From NCBI RefSeq assembly GCF_019834675.1, contig NZ_JABUBU010000011.1, forward strand, positions 33,908 through 97,907: DNA of 64,000 bases, in the 5' to 3' direction. Positions within the stretch are counted from its first letter, which is position 1. Each line of letters begins with the position of its first letter. The notes under the pieces were generated by a model. The model did no database searches. It was not told where the DNA came from and saw nothing but the letters and a program-made list of their open reading frames with translations. The translations under genes were made by a program, and so were the position numbers. Shown here piece after piece: positions 48,734-60,078 of the stretch. Source of the DNA: Rhodococcoides corynebacterioides. GTDB taxonomy: Bacteria; Actinomycetota; Actinomycetes; Mycobacteriales; Mycobacteriaceae.

Positions 48734-49843
48734 ATGACACGCCGTGCCGACCGGCGTCCCCGCCCGGAGAACGAGTCGCATTTCGACACCCGATCCAAAG
48801 GGGTCATCTTCAGCGCCGGGGGCGCGCTGCCGCTGTTGCTGATCGCGGTTCTCGAACCGACCTTCCTCCGTCCCGGAACGCTGCCGATCCTGGTCGGCAT
48901 CGTGGTCTTCACCCTCGTGACCGTGGCCTTCACCGTCCGGGTGGGCACGTTGACCGACCGCCAGTTCACGGTGCTCGGGTCCGGCGGCATGTTCGGTGTG
49001 GCGGTGTGTGCGTTCCTCATCGCCGACCCGTCGGGCGCGCGCGCCGTCACCGCCATGCTCGCGGTCGTGCCCGCGCTCGCGGCGTCGGGTTCGCCCCGGC
49101 GCGTCACGCTGTCCCTCACCGGTACCGCGGTGGTGTTCGCCGCCGCGCTCAGCATCATCGGCGCCGAGGGCGTGGTCCGCTACGTCGCCGCCGGCGCCGC
49201 GGTGACCACCGTGATCGTGCCCGCGCTGTTGATCGCCGCCATGCGAACGTCCCTGGAATCGGTCACCGACCGTCTCGAGATGTTGGCCAACACCGATCCG
49301 CTCACCGGACTGTTGAACCGCCGCGGGATGCTGCCGCGCGTGGAGGCACTGCTCGCCGAGGCCTGCGCGGCCCGCACCGCCATCGCGGTGTCGCTGGTCG
49401 ACGTCGACCACTTCAAGTCGGTCAACGACACGCGCGGTCACGCCGCGGGCGACGGCGTGCTCACGGCCGTGGCGGAGGCGATCGCGAACGAGGTGCCGAG
49501 CGATGCCGTCGTGGCTCGCCTCGGCGGTGAGGAATTCCTGGTGCTCGGCCTCGCGCGGTCCGTCACCGGGCTCGAGGAGCGCATCCTCGACGCGGTGCGC
49601 ACGTCCTGCAACGTCACGGTGAGCATCGGTGTCGCGCAGGCCGACGTGCGACCGGGCACCTTCGACGTCGACGTCGAGACCACGCTGGACCGCCTGACGT
49701 ACGCCGCGGACCGGGCGCTGTACACGGCGAAGACCGCGGGACGCGACCGCGTCGCCTTCGCCCTCGAGGACCCGGTGGACTGGACCGGCGGCGCGGCCGC
49801 GCGCCGTGATCGAGTGGAGCCACTCCGTCGTCACGCGTCGTAG
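48734..49843 (+). CDS. Membrane diguanylate cyclase (GGDEF)
   Basis: Protein of 369 aa with five to six membrane helices in the first 180 residues (GGALPLLLIAVLEPTFL, ILVGIVVFTLVTVAFTV and others) and a C-terminal GGDEF domain starting NTDPLTGLLNRRGMLPRVEA. The active-site loop is intact (LGGEEFLVL) and DVDHFKSVND is the metal/substrate region. No RxxD inhibitory site lies five residues before GGEEF. There is no EAL domain. ATG 48734 follows AGGTGAGG. It should make cyclic di-GMP. It is absent from the M. tuberculosis block as I recall it. Confidence 0.92.
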   Translation: MTRRADRRPRPENESHFDTRSKGVIFSAGGALPLLLIAVLEPTFLRPGTLPILVGIVVFTLVTVAFTVRVGTLTDRQFTVLGSGGMFGVAVCAFLIADPSGARAVTAMLAVVPALAASGSPRRVTLSLTGTAVVFAAALSIIGAEGVVRYVAAGAAVTTVIVPALLIAAMRTSLESVTDRLEMLANTDPLTGLLNRRGMLPRVEALLAEACAARTAIAVSLVDVDHFKSVNDTRGHAAGDGVLTAVAEAIANEVPSDAVVARLGGEEFLVLGLARSVTGLEERILDAVRTSCNVTVSIGVAQADVRPGTFDVDVETTLDRLTYAADRALYTAKTAGRDRVAFALEDPVDWTGGAAARRDRVEPLRRHAS

Positions 49844-49930
49844 GTCCGTGACGGCGGCCGGTCCGCTGCCCTGTGGAAGACGGCCGCCCCGGCCGACACC
49901 GTCCGAGCCCGACGACAGAGCGGAAACCGT

Positions 49931-50971
49931 GTGACCCACCGAGTGTTCGATCCCCGAGACGACACCGACGCCCGAGCGGTGGACGTCCTGCTCACCGACG
50001 GGACGACGAGCGTGCTCGACACGACGCCGGACCAGGCCCTCGCGCTCGGCGCGCTGCTGCCCGAACCCACCGCGGGATCGGACGAGCCCGTGCGCTGGGT
50101 CCACTACCCGTGGCGTCGGACCCTCGTGCGGGTGCTCGGCCCGGTCGGCTTCCGCCGCCTGCGGCTCGACCGGAACCGGGACAAGCTCACCCTCGACGAG
50201 CAGCGCCGCGCTCTGGATCTGCGCGTCGGCGTCGTCGGGCTCAGCGTGGGGCACGCCGTCGCCCACACGCTGGCGTTGGAGGGCCTCTGCGGGGAACTGC
50301 GGCTGGCCGACTTCGACCAGCTGGAGCTGTCGAACCTCAACCGGGTGCCGGCCACCGTGTTCGACCTGGGCGTGAACAAGTCGGTCGTGGCCGCACGGCG
50401 GATCGCCGAGGTGGACCCCTACCTCACGGTGCGGACCTTCCCCACGGGAATCGACGACGCCGTGATCGACGACTTCCTCGACGGTCTCGACGTCGTGGTC
50501 GAGGAGTGCGACTCCGTCGACGCCAAGTTCCTCGTCCGCGAGCGTGCGCGTGCGCGGGGAATCCCGGTGATCATGGAGACCAGCGACGGCGGTGTGCTCG
50601 ACGTGGAGCGCTACGACCTCGACGGCGAGCGGCCGTTCTTCCACGGCCTGCTCGGCGATCTCGACCGCGCCGGACTGGCGCGACTGACGGCGCCGGAACG
50701 CGCCGGCCTCGCGCCCCGCATTCTGGGAGCCGAGTCGATCACGCCGCGCATGGCGGCGTCGCTGCCGCACATCGGCACGTCGTTGTCGACGTGGCCGCAG
50801 CTGGCGGGCGACGTGGCGCTCGGTGGCGCGTCGGTGGCCGCGGTGGTGCGGGCGTTCGTCCGCGGCGAGGCGCCGGCGTCGGGTCGGCTCCGGGTCGGAC
50901 TCGACGCCGCGCTGGCGCACCTCGAGGACCCGCTCAGCTCCGGCGCAGGGTCTCCAGCAGCAGAGCGGTGA
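49931..50971 (+). CDS. ThiF/E1-like protein, Rv1355c-type N-terminal half
   Basis: ThiF-fold protein (346 aa) resembling the N-terminal half of Rv1355c-type proteins. VGVVGLSVGHAVAHTLALEG takes the place of the GxGGxG nucleotide loop, and LADFDQLELSNLNRVPATVF holds the Asp and Asn-Arg expected for adenylation. No CxxC zinc pairs and no cysteine suitable as an E1 thiol are obvious. Rv1355c-type proteins continue with a nitroreductase domain; here the frame stops after SPAAER and overlaps the convergent ephE gene by 38 bp. A shortened or stand-alone form is likely. Confidence 0.78.
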   Translation: MTHRVFDPRDDTDARAVDVLLTDGTTSVLDTTPDQALALGALLPEPTAGSDEPVRWVHYPWRRTLVRVLGPVGFRRLRLDRNRDKLTLDEQRRALDLRVGVVGLSVGHAVAHTLALEGLCGELRLADFDQLELSNLNRVPATVFDLGVNKSVVAARRIAEVDPYLTVRTFPTGIDDAVIDDFLDGLDVVVEECDSVDAKFLVRERARARGIPVIMETSDGGVLDVERYDLDGERPFFHGLLGDLDRAGLARLTAPERAGLAPRILGAESITPRMAASLPHIGTSLSTWPQLAGDVALGGASVAAVVRAFVRGEAPASGRLRVGLDAALAHLEDPLSSGAGSPAAER

Positions 50972-51878
50972 CTCGTTCCGGCTCCTCGTGGTGGACGTAG
51001 TGGCCCACCCCGGGGAGCTCGTGGACCTCGATGCCCGGGGCCCAGTCGGCGTCGTGCCGGGCGGTGCGGGCCAGCACGTAGGGATCGTCGCCGCCCAGGA
51101 TCTGGACGGCCGGGACGTCGAGCACGGTGTCGACGACGGACGCGAATCGCCGACCGTCCGACCGGAACTGGCTGCGGAACGCCCAGCGCTGGTACTCGAG
51201 AGTGCTGTGCGCGACCCCGGGGACGGCGATGGCGTGCCGCATGACGTTGACGGTGTCGGCGAACTCCGGTGACCGTTGCCAGCGGGTCGAGGACCGCTCA
51301 CGCACCAACCGCTCGACCTCGGCGCCGTCGTTCGCGGTGAGCGCGCGCTCGGGAATGCGGGGGAGTTGGTAGCGCAGGAACGTGGGCAGCAGCGCACGAC
51401 GCTGCGCCCGGTCCCGGATCGCGGCGCGGCGCAGCGCCAGCGGGTGCGGCGACGCGAGCAGGGCGATGCTGCGGACCGAGCGGGGATGCAGCGCCGCCGT
51501 GGCCCAGCAGACCAGTCCGCCGTCGGCGTGACCGACGATGTGGGCGTCGGTGTGGCCGAGCGACCGGATCAGCCCGGCGATGTCACCGGCGAGAGTCCAG
51601 CCGTCGTACCCGCGGGGTGGCTTGTCGCTGTCGCCGTACCCGCGCAGGTCGACTGCCGCCGCGTGGTAGCCGGCGTCGCCGAGAGCCACCAGCTGCGACC
51701 GCCACGAACACCACAGGTCGGCGAAACCGTGGACGAGCAGCACCAACTCCGGCGTGGGATCGTCCAACGACCGGTCGGGGACGATCTCGGCGACGTGGAA
51801 CTTCATGCCGTTGGCCCGGACGTCGCGATGACGCCACGGGCCGGGCAGCCGAACGGTGGCGGGATCCGGTGCGGGCAC
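50934..51878 (-). CDS. ephE: Alpha/beta hydrolase, EphE-like epoxide hydrolase
   Basis: Alpha/beta hydrolase of 314 aa, position of Rv3670. Oxyanion motif LVHGFADLW, nucleophile elbow GHADGG with Asp as nucleophile (epoxide-hydrolase type) and the C-terminal His in PGVGHYVHHEEPE. A cap domain lies between. GTG 51878 is proposed since it starts just before the conserved PATVRLPGPWRHRDV; upstream frame is the end of the holin-like gene region. Cytoplasmic. It likely forms an operon with the membrane protein gene 8 nt upstream. Confidence 0.88.
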   Translation of the reverse strand: MPAPDPATVRLPGPWRHRDVRANGMKFHVAEIVPDRSLDDPTPELVLLVHGFADLWCSWRSQLVALGDAGYHAAAVDLRGYGDSDKPPRGYDGWTLAGDIAGLIRSLGHTDAHIVGHADGGLVCWATAALHPRSVRSIALLASPHPLALRRAAIRDRAQRRALLPTFLRYQLPRIPERALTANDGAEVERLVRERSSTRWQRSPEFADTVNVMRHAIAVPGVAHSTLEYQRWAFRSQFRSDGRRFASVVDTVLDVPAVQILGGDDPYVLARTARHDADWAPGIEVHELPGVGHYVHHEEPERVTALLLETLRRS

Positions 51879-51886
51879 CGCGGGTG

Positions 51887-52405
51887 TCAGCGGGTGAGCG
51901 GGGCGCGAACGTCCTTCGCGGCCAACTCGGGGCCGTCCGAGCGCTGGCCCGGGATCACGGTCGCGGTGGCCTTCAGCGAGTCGATGGTCTTCTCGGGCTT
52001 GCGCAGCTTCTTCACGCGCAGGTAGCCCAGGAAGGCGAGCAGCGCCGTGATCACCACCATGATCAGGAAGACGATGAGGAACGCGAGCCACCGCACGACC
52101 CAGGTGTTGAGCAGCTCCGCGAGGAAGAAGAAGAAGAAGAACGAACTGAAGATCAGCACGGCGAGCGCGAGGACGAACAGGACGCTGCCCTGCAGTCCCT
52201 TCTTGATCTCGCCCGTGACCTCGGCCTTGGCCAGCTCGACCTCGGCGCGGACCAACGTCGACACCTGCGTGGTGGCGTCCTTGACCAGGGCGCCGATGCT
52301 GGCGGTGGCCGGGTTCGACCGACTGTCGACGTCCGTGAGGGGGATGGAGGACACGCCGGCCGGAACGGTGGTGTCGGCGTGGGAGGTACCTCGGCTGCTG
52401 CTCAC
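51887..52405 (-). CDS. Phage-holin-like (Rv3669-type) membrane protein
   Basis: Membrane protein of 172 aa of the phage-holin-family/DUF1469 type. The amphipathic stretch LVKDATTQVSTLVRAEVELA precedes two helices: VLFVLALAVLIFSSFFFFFF and VVRWLAFLIVFLIMVVITAL. Six Phe in a row are encoded by six TTC codons. The C-terminal tail is basic (RVKKLRKPEKTID). GTG 52405 follows AGGGGAC. Despite the name it is a chromosomal envelope protein, not a phage gene; function unknown. Confidence 0.88.
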   Translation of the reverse strand: MSSSRGTSHADTTVPAGVSSIPLTDVDSRSNPATASIGALVKDATTQVSTLVRAEVELAKAEVTGEIKKGLQGSVLFVLALAVLIFSSFFFFFFLAELLNTWVVRWLAFLIVFLIMVVITALLAFLGYLRVKKLRKPEKTIDSLKATATVIPGQRSDGPELAAKDVRAPLTR

Positions 52406-52621
52406 GTGCTGTCCCCTTCGACGTTCTCCGGTTCGCGTGCCGTCCGGCACGCCCGATGGGTTCCATACCCCGTCGGGGCTCACCCTATCTTCCCCGCGTC
52501 CCACCGACCGCGCGCAGCGGTATTCGGTCCGCCCGAGCGAGCACTCGGGTATTTTCTCCCGGGTCGACCCGCCCCGGTCGGGTCTTCTCGATCGCCAGAT
52601 CTTCATGCCGCAGGAGCACAC

Positions 52622-54010
52622 GTGACCAGCACTTCCGCGGACCCGGTTCCGACCGACGGTCCGACATCCGACGTCGACGCGGTCGACGGGGTTCCCCGTA
52701 GCCGCATCGTCGTCGCGTCGATGGTGGGTACCTCCATCGAGTTCTTCGACTTCTACATCTACGCCACCGCCGCCGTCCTGGTCTTCCCGCGACTGTTCTT
52801 CCCCGCGGGCAACGACACCACGGCGCTGCTCGCGTCGTTCGCGACGTTCGGACTCGCGTTCGTCGCCCGCCCCGTCGGGTCGATCCTCTTCGGCCACTTC
52901 GGTGACCGCATCGGCCGCAAGGCGACCCTGGTCGGCTCGCTGCTGACGATGGGTATCGCGACCTTCCTGATCGGTCTGCTGCCCACCTACGACAGCGTCG
53001 GCATCGTCGCCCCGATGTTGTTGGCGCTGATGCGTTTCGCGCAGGGCGTGGGCCTCGGCGGGGAGTGGAGCGGCGCCGCTCTGCTGGCCACCGAGACCGC
53101 GAAGAAGGGCAAGCGAGCGTGGGCCGCGATGTGGCCCCAGCTCGGCGCGCCGATCGGCTTTCTCATGGCCAACGGCATCTTCCTGGTGCTGATGACGCTG
53201 ATGGACTACGACGCCAAGACCTCGGCGTCCGACCACGCCTTCCTCACGTGGGGCTGGCGCGTGCCGTTCCTGCTCAGCGCCGTCATGGTGATCATCGGCC
53301 TCTACGTCCGGCTCAAGCTGGAGGAGACCCCGGTGTTCAAGCGCGCCGTCGCGCAGGGGCAGCGGGTCAAGACGCCCGTGGCGCAGGTCTTCCGCACCAG
53401 CTGGCGGCCGCTGATCCTCGGCACCTTCGTCATGCTGGCCACCTACACGCTGTTCTACGTGATGACGACGTGGGTGGTCAGCTACGGCACCGGCAAGGTG
53501 GTCGACGCCAGCGGGGTCGCCGTGTCCATCGCCTACACGGATTTTCTGGGGCTGCAGCTGATCTCGGTGCTGTTCTTCGCCGCGTTCGTCCCCGTCTCCG
53601 GCTGGCTCGCGGACCGGTTCGGACGTCGCATCACGCTGATCGTGGTGACGTCGGCGATCATCGTGTTCGGCCTGAGCTTCGGGTGGGTCGCCGCTCCGGA
53701 GACGGCCACCGCGGGCCGCATGCTGGCCTTCATGTGCGTGGGGCTCGCGCTGATGGGTCTGACCTTCGGACCGATGAGTGCCGTTCTGCCGGAACTGTTC
53801 CCGACCAACGTGCGCTACACGGGCTCGGGCATCTCGTACAACACCGCCTCGATCCTCGGTGCGGCCGTCGCACCGTTCATCGCCACCTGGCTCGTGAATT
53901 CCTACGGCGTGGCCTGGGTCGGGGTGTACCTCGCCGTGGCGGCGGCGCTGACGCTGTTCGCGCTGGTGGTCATGCGCGAGACACGGGATGCGGACCTGGA
54001 CCGGGTCTGA
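52622..54010 (+). CDS. MHS family metabolite:H+ symporter (MFS)
   Basis: Major-facilitator transporter (462 aa) of the MHS group (citrate, proline/betaine, alpha-ketoglutarate or shikimate carriers). Twelve helices; N-terminal VASMVGTSIEFFDFYIYATA is characteristic, as is the loop 2-3 motif FGHFGDRIGRKATL and VGLGGEWSGAALLATE. GTG 52622 is preceded by AGGAG. Substrate unknown; being opposite acs suggests a carboxylate, which is weak evidence. Followed by the nested inverted repeat. Confidence 0.93.
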   Translation: MTSTSADPVPTDGPTSDVDAVDGVPRSRIVVASMVGTSIEFFDFYIYATAAVLVFPRLFFPAGNDTTALLASFATFGLAFVARPVGSILFGHFGDRIGRKATLVGSLLTMGIATFLIGLLPTYDSVGIVAPMLLALMRFAQGVGLGGEWSGAALLATETAKKGKRAWAAMWPQLGAPIGFLMANGIFLVLMTLMDYDAKTSASDHAFLTWGWRVPFLLSAVMVIIGLYVRLKLEETPVFKRAVAQGQRVKTPVAQVFRTSWRPLILGTFVMLATYTLFYVMTTWVVSYGTGKVVDASGVAVSIAYTDFLGLQLISVLFFAAFVPVSGWLADRFGRRITLIVVTSAIIVFGLSFGWVAAPETATAGRMLAFMCVGLALMGLTFGPMSAVLPELFPTNVRYTGSGISYNTASILGAAVAPFIATWLVNSYGVAWVGVYLAVAAALTLFALVVMRETRDADLDRV

Positions 54011-54018
54011 ACCGACTC

Positions 54019-54080
54019 CCGCGCTGCCACCGTGCTCACGCGCTGCAAGTTCGCAGCGCCGGTGCACGGTGGCAGCGCGG
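54019..54080. terminator. Long nested inverted repeat between convergent genes
   Basis: Perfect 16-bp outer stem CCGCGCTGCCACCGTG (54019-54034) with 54065-54080, and an inner hairpin CGCTGC/GCAGCG. It separates the MHS transporter from acs and resembles the element at 31846-31917. Probably a bidirectional terminator. Confidence 0.65.
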
Positions 54081-54096
54081 AAGGGGAGGCGGGGAA

Positions 54097-56076
<1,980 letters not shown>

Positions 56077-56116
56077 GGTGCTCCTGGCCCCTCTCGGACT
56101 GGTCTTCTCTGACGGG

Positions 56117-56132
56117 TGTGAGGGTAGTCACG
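56117..56132. promoter_or_regulatory. Predicted Crp/GlxR site over the acs -10 box
   Basis: TGTGA-GGGTAG-TCACG, a near-perfect Crp site. On the minus strand the centre holds TACCCT (56121-56126), a good -10 box for acs 45 nt before its ATG. Binding there would block RNA polymerase. Confidence 0.6.
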
Positions 56133-56355
56133 TGTGACGGGCGCCGCACCGTTGCATCGGGCAGCACGACGACGCGTGCGCCGAGAGGTCGATTGGACGC
56201 GACGGGCGGTGGTCTGCGGCGACGGGCGGCGGGGGGGCCGAAAAACCGTCCCATCAGGCTGTCCGACCGGACAGGTCCGGTCCTGCCCGAATTACGGCTG
56301 TGTTTCGGTGGCCGCCAATTTCGGGGGAGTCGACGACACGGGTGCGGAGTGTGTC

Positions 56356-56361
56356 TACAGT
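56356..56361 (+). promoter_or_regulatory. dppA promoter
   Basis: TACAGT as -10 with ACGACA 17 bp upstream as -35 (56333-56338), giving a 5' leader of about 105 nt before dppA. The rest of the 398-bp acs-dppA spacer contains a G7 run (56230-56236) followed by an A5 run, and no gene that I can support. Confidence 0.5.
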
Positions 56362-56474
56362 CAAGCGAATATCCGGGTCGCACCATCGCATGCGGCCACA
56401 CCCGAGCCCGTGGACGTCCACGGATCTGTCGAGGGCAGCACCCTGTCCCGCAGGACATGTATGGAGGATCGATT

Positions 56475-58091
56475 GTGAGGATCAAGCGCGCGCTCGCGAT
56501 CGTGTCGGTCGGCTTCGTGGCCGTCGGCATGCTCGCGGCCTGTGGTGGCGGGGGAGGTTCCTCCAGCGCGGAGGGCGTCTACAGCCTCTACATCGGCGAG
56601 CCCGAGAACCCGCTGGTTCCCGGCAACACCACCGAGAGCGAGGGCAACCAGGTCCTCAAGGCACTGTTCACCCCGCTGGTGACCTACAACGACGAGACCA
56701 GCGAGGTCGAGTACGACGGCGTCGCGGAGTCCGTCGAGTCGGACGACCAGGTCACCTGGACCATCAAGCTGAAGCCGGACTGGACGTTCCACGACGGCAC
56801 GCCGGTGACCGCGAAGTCCTACGTCGACGCGTGGAACTACACGGCGAACTCGACCAACGCGTACCAGGCGTCGTACTTCTTCGAGAACGTCGCCGGCTAC
56901 GACGATCTGCAGGCAGCCGACGGCGCCGCGCCCGCCGCGACCGCGATGTCCGGCCTGACGGCGGTGGACGACACCACCATTCGTGTGCAGCTGAAGGAGC
57001 CGTTCGCGATCTACCCGGTGACGCTGGGCTACTCGGCGTTCTCGCCGCTGCCCGAGGCGTTCTACGCGGATCCGGATGCGTTCGGCCGCAAGCCGATCGG
57101 CAACGGCCCGTTCAAGGCCGACCAGGACTTCGTCCAGGGCCAGGGCATCACCCTGACCAAGTACGACGACTACGCGGGCGACGACGCCGCACAGGCGCAG
57201 GGCGTGCAGTTCAAGGTCTACACCGAGCTGAACACCGGCTACACCGACGTCCAGGCCGGCGGCCTCGACGTGATGCTGGACCTGCCGTCCGACGCGTGGG
57301 CCACCGCCCGCGACCAGTTCGGTGACCGCTACGCCGAGCGCGCGCGTCCCGACATCACGGCTCTCGGGTTCCCGACGTACGACCCGCGGTACTCCGATCC
57401 GCGTGTGCGCGAGGCATTCTCGATGGCGATCGACCGCCAGGCGATCACCGAGGCGATCTTCACCAACACCCGTACCCCGGCGACGTCCTTCGGCTCGCCC
57501 GTGGTCGACGGGTACCGCGAGGACGCCTGCGGCAGCAAGTGCGAGCTGAACGTCGATCGCGCTAACCAGCTGCTCGACGAGGCCGGCTTCGACCGGTCCC
57601 AGCCGGTGGACCTGTGGTTCAACGCCGGTGCGGCGCACGACACCTGGATGACCGCCATCGGCAACCAGCTGCGCACCAACCTCGGCGTGGAGTACGTCCT
57701 GCGCGGCGACCTCCAGTTCGCCCAGTACCTGCCGCTGCAGGATCAGAAGGGCATGACCGGCCCGTTCCGCTCCGGCTGGATCATGGACTACCCGTCGCTG
57801 TACAACTTCCTGGCTCCCACGTACAGCACGGCGGCTCTCCCGCCGGCGGGGTCGAACAAGCCGTTCTACTCCAACCCGGAGTTCGACGCGGCCCTGTCGG
57901 ACGGTAACAACGCCGACAGCCTGGAGGACGCGACCACGCAGTACCAGCGGGCCGAGGACATCCTGTTCCGCGACCTGCCGGCCACCCCGCTGTTCTACGG
58001 CCTGAACCAGGCCGTGTGGAGCGACCGCGTGGACAACGTCAAGATCGACCTGTTCGGCGACATCGAGGTCGCGGACGTCACGGTCAACTGA
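56475..58091 (+). CDS. dppA: Peptide ABC transporter substrate-binding lipoprotein
   Basis: Extracytoplasmic SBP_bac_5 receptor (538 aa) for peptides, position of Rv3666c. Signal peptide with lipobox (VAVGMLAAC) then a Gly/Ser linker; the DppA/OppA fold is seen in KLKPDWTFHDGTPVTAKSYV, RKPIGNGPFKAD and FSMAIDRQAITEAIF. GTG 56475 follows GGAGG. A pair of Cys (EDACGSKCELN) probably forms a disulfide. Mycobacterial Dpp imports peptides and, with other lipoproteins, heme. First gene of dppABCD. Confidence 0.95.
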   Translation: MRIKRALAIVSVGFVAVGMLAACGGGGGSSSAEGVYSLYIGEPENPLVPGNTTESEGNQVLKALFTPLVTYNDETSEVEYDGVAESVESDDQVTWTIKLKPDWTFHDGTPVTAKSYVDAWNYTANSTNAYQASYFFENVAGYDDLQAADGAAPAATAMSGLTAVDDTTIRVQLKEPFAIYPVTLGYSAFSPLPEAFYADPDAFGRKPIGNGPFKADQDFVQGQGITLTKYDDYAGDDAAQAQGVQFKVYTELNTGYTDVQAGGLDVMLDLPSDAWATARDQFGDRYAERARPDITALGFPTYDPRYSDPRVREAFSMAIDRQAITEAIFTNTRTPATSFGSPVVDGYREDACGSKCELNVDRANQLLDEAGFDRSQPVDLWFNAGAAHDTWMTAIGNQLRTNLGVEYVLRGDLQFAQYLPLQDQKGMTGPFRSGWIMDYPSLYNFLAPTYSTAALPPAGSNKPFYSNPEFDAALSDGNNADSLEDATTQYQRAEDILFRDLPATPLFYGLNQAVWSDRVDNVKIDLFGDIEVADVTVN

Positions 58092-58099
58092 TCGACCAC

Positions 58100-58139
58100 C
58101 CGGTGGGGCGTTCTGCCTGACAGCAGAGCGCCCCACCGG
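58100..58139 (+). terminator. Intercistronic hairpin between dppA and dppB
   Basis: 17-bp arms CCGGTGGGGCGTTCTGC and GCAGAGCGCCCCACCGG with one G-U/mismatch position and a 6-nt loop, starting 8 nt after the dppA stop. It would reduce readthrough or protect the dppA message, giving more receptor than permease. Confidence 0.7.
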
Positions 58140-58220
58140 TGCGTGACCTATCGGCCCGTGCCGTACGGCACGGCAACGGTCCGTGTCCTTCGGCACGAGA
58201 CCCCTCTCGAGGAGAACCCA

Positions 58221-59144
<924 letters not shown>

Positions 59145-59149
59145 GCACC

Positions 59150-60076
59150 ATGACCTCCGATGCACAGCACGCGGCCGCCGAGGGCGAGCCGGGCAACGTC
59201 GTCACCGGTGAGGCGCAGGACCTCGTCGGTCAGGCCAGCCTGTGGGGCAACGCGTGGAAGAAGCTGCGCCGCAGCGCGTTCTTCTGGTTCGGGGCCGTCA
59301 TCACCCTGGTCCTCGTCCTCATGGCCGTGGTGCCGCAGCTGTTCGCGCGCGGCATCGATCCGCGCGACTGCACCCTGACGAACACCCGGTTGAAGCCGAG
59401 CGCCGAGCACTGGTTCGGCACCGACCTGCAGGGCTGCGACTACTACGCCAACGTCATCTACGGGGCGCGCATCTCGCTCACCATCGGCCTGCTCGCCGTC
59501 ATCGGCGTGCTGGTCGTGGGCGTGCTGATCGGCGCTCTCGCAGGCTATTTCGGTGGGTTCCTCGACAGCCTGCTGGCGCGGTTCACCGACATCTTCTTCG
59601 GCATCCCGCTGCTGCTCGGCGCGCTGGTGCTGCTGACGGTGACCAGCGAGCGCACCGTGGTGACGGTCGCCCTGGCCCTGGTGGCGTTCGGCTGGATGAC
59701 CGCCATGCGTCTGGTGCGCTCGTCGGTCATCACCATCAAGCAGAGCGAATACGTCCAGGCCGCACAGGCTCTCGGCGCGTCGACGTACCGCATCCTGGTC
59801 CGGCACATCCTGCCGAACGCCCTGGCGCCGGTGCTGGTGTACGCCACCATCGCCGTCGGCACGTTCATCGCCGCGGAGGCGACGCTGTCCTACCTCGGCA
59901 TCGGATTGCAGCTGCCCGCGATCTCGTGGGGCCTGCAGATCAACCTGGGCCAGAACTACATCTCCACCTCGCCGCACCTGGTGCTCTTCCCGGCAGGGTT
60001 CCTGTCGGTGACCGTGCTGGCCTTCATCCTCATGGGCGACGCGCTGCGTGACGCGCTCGACCCGAAACGGAGCTGA
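59150..60076 (+). CDS. dppC: Peptide ABC transporter permease DppC
   Basis: Second permease (308 aa), position of Rv3664c. An N-terminal soluble stretch precedes FFWFGAVITLVLVLMAVVPQ; HWFGTDLQGCDYYANVIYGA and the EAA loop SEYVQAAQALGASTYRILVRH are the family marks. Starts 6 nt after dppB and ends 3 nt before dppD, so tightly co-translated. Confidence 0.95.
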   Translation: MTSDAQHAAAEGEPGNVVTGEAQDLVGQASLWGNAWKKLRRSAFFWFGAVITLVLVLMAVVPQLFARGIDPRDCTLTNTRLKPSAEHWFGTDLQGCDYYANVIYGARISLTIGLLAVIGVLVVGVLIGALAGYFGGFLDSLLARFTDIFFGIPLLLGALVLLTVTSERTVVTVALALVAFGWMTAMRLVRSSVITIKQSEYVQAAQALGASTYRILVRHILPNALAPVLVYATIAVGTFIAAEATLSYLGIGLQLPAISWGLQINLGQNYISTSPHLVLFPAGFLSVTVLAFILMGDALRDALDPKRS

Positions 60077-60078
60077 CG

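Noticed and set aside
51887..52405. Holin-like gene as sign of a prophage
   Set aside because: It is part of the conserved chromosomal block (Rv3669 position); no other phage gene is near.
58143..58220. Longer DppB start at 58143
   Set aside because: The added 26 residues are not hydrophobic or conserved, whereas GTG 58221 has GAGGAG and gives the family length.
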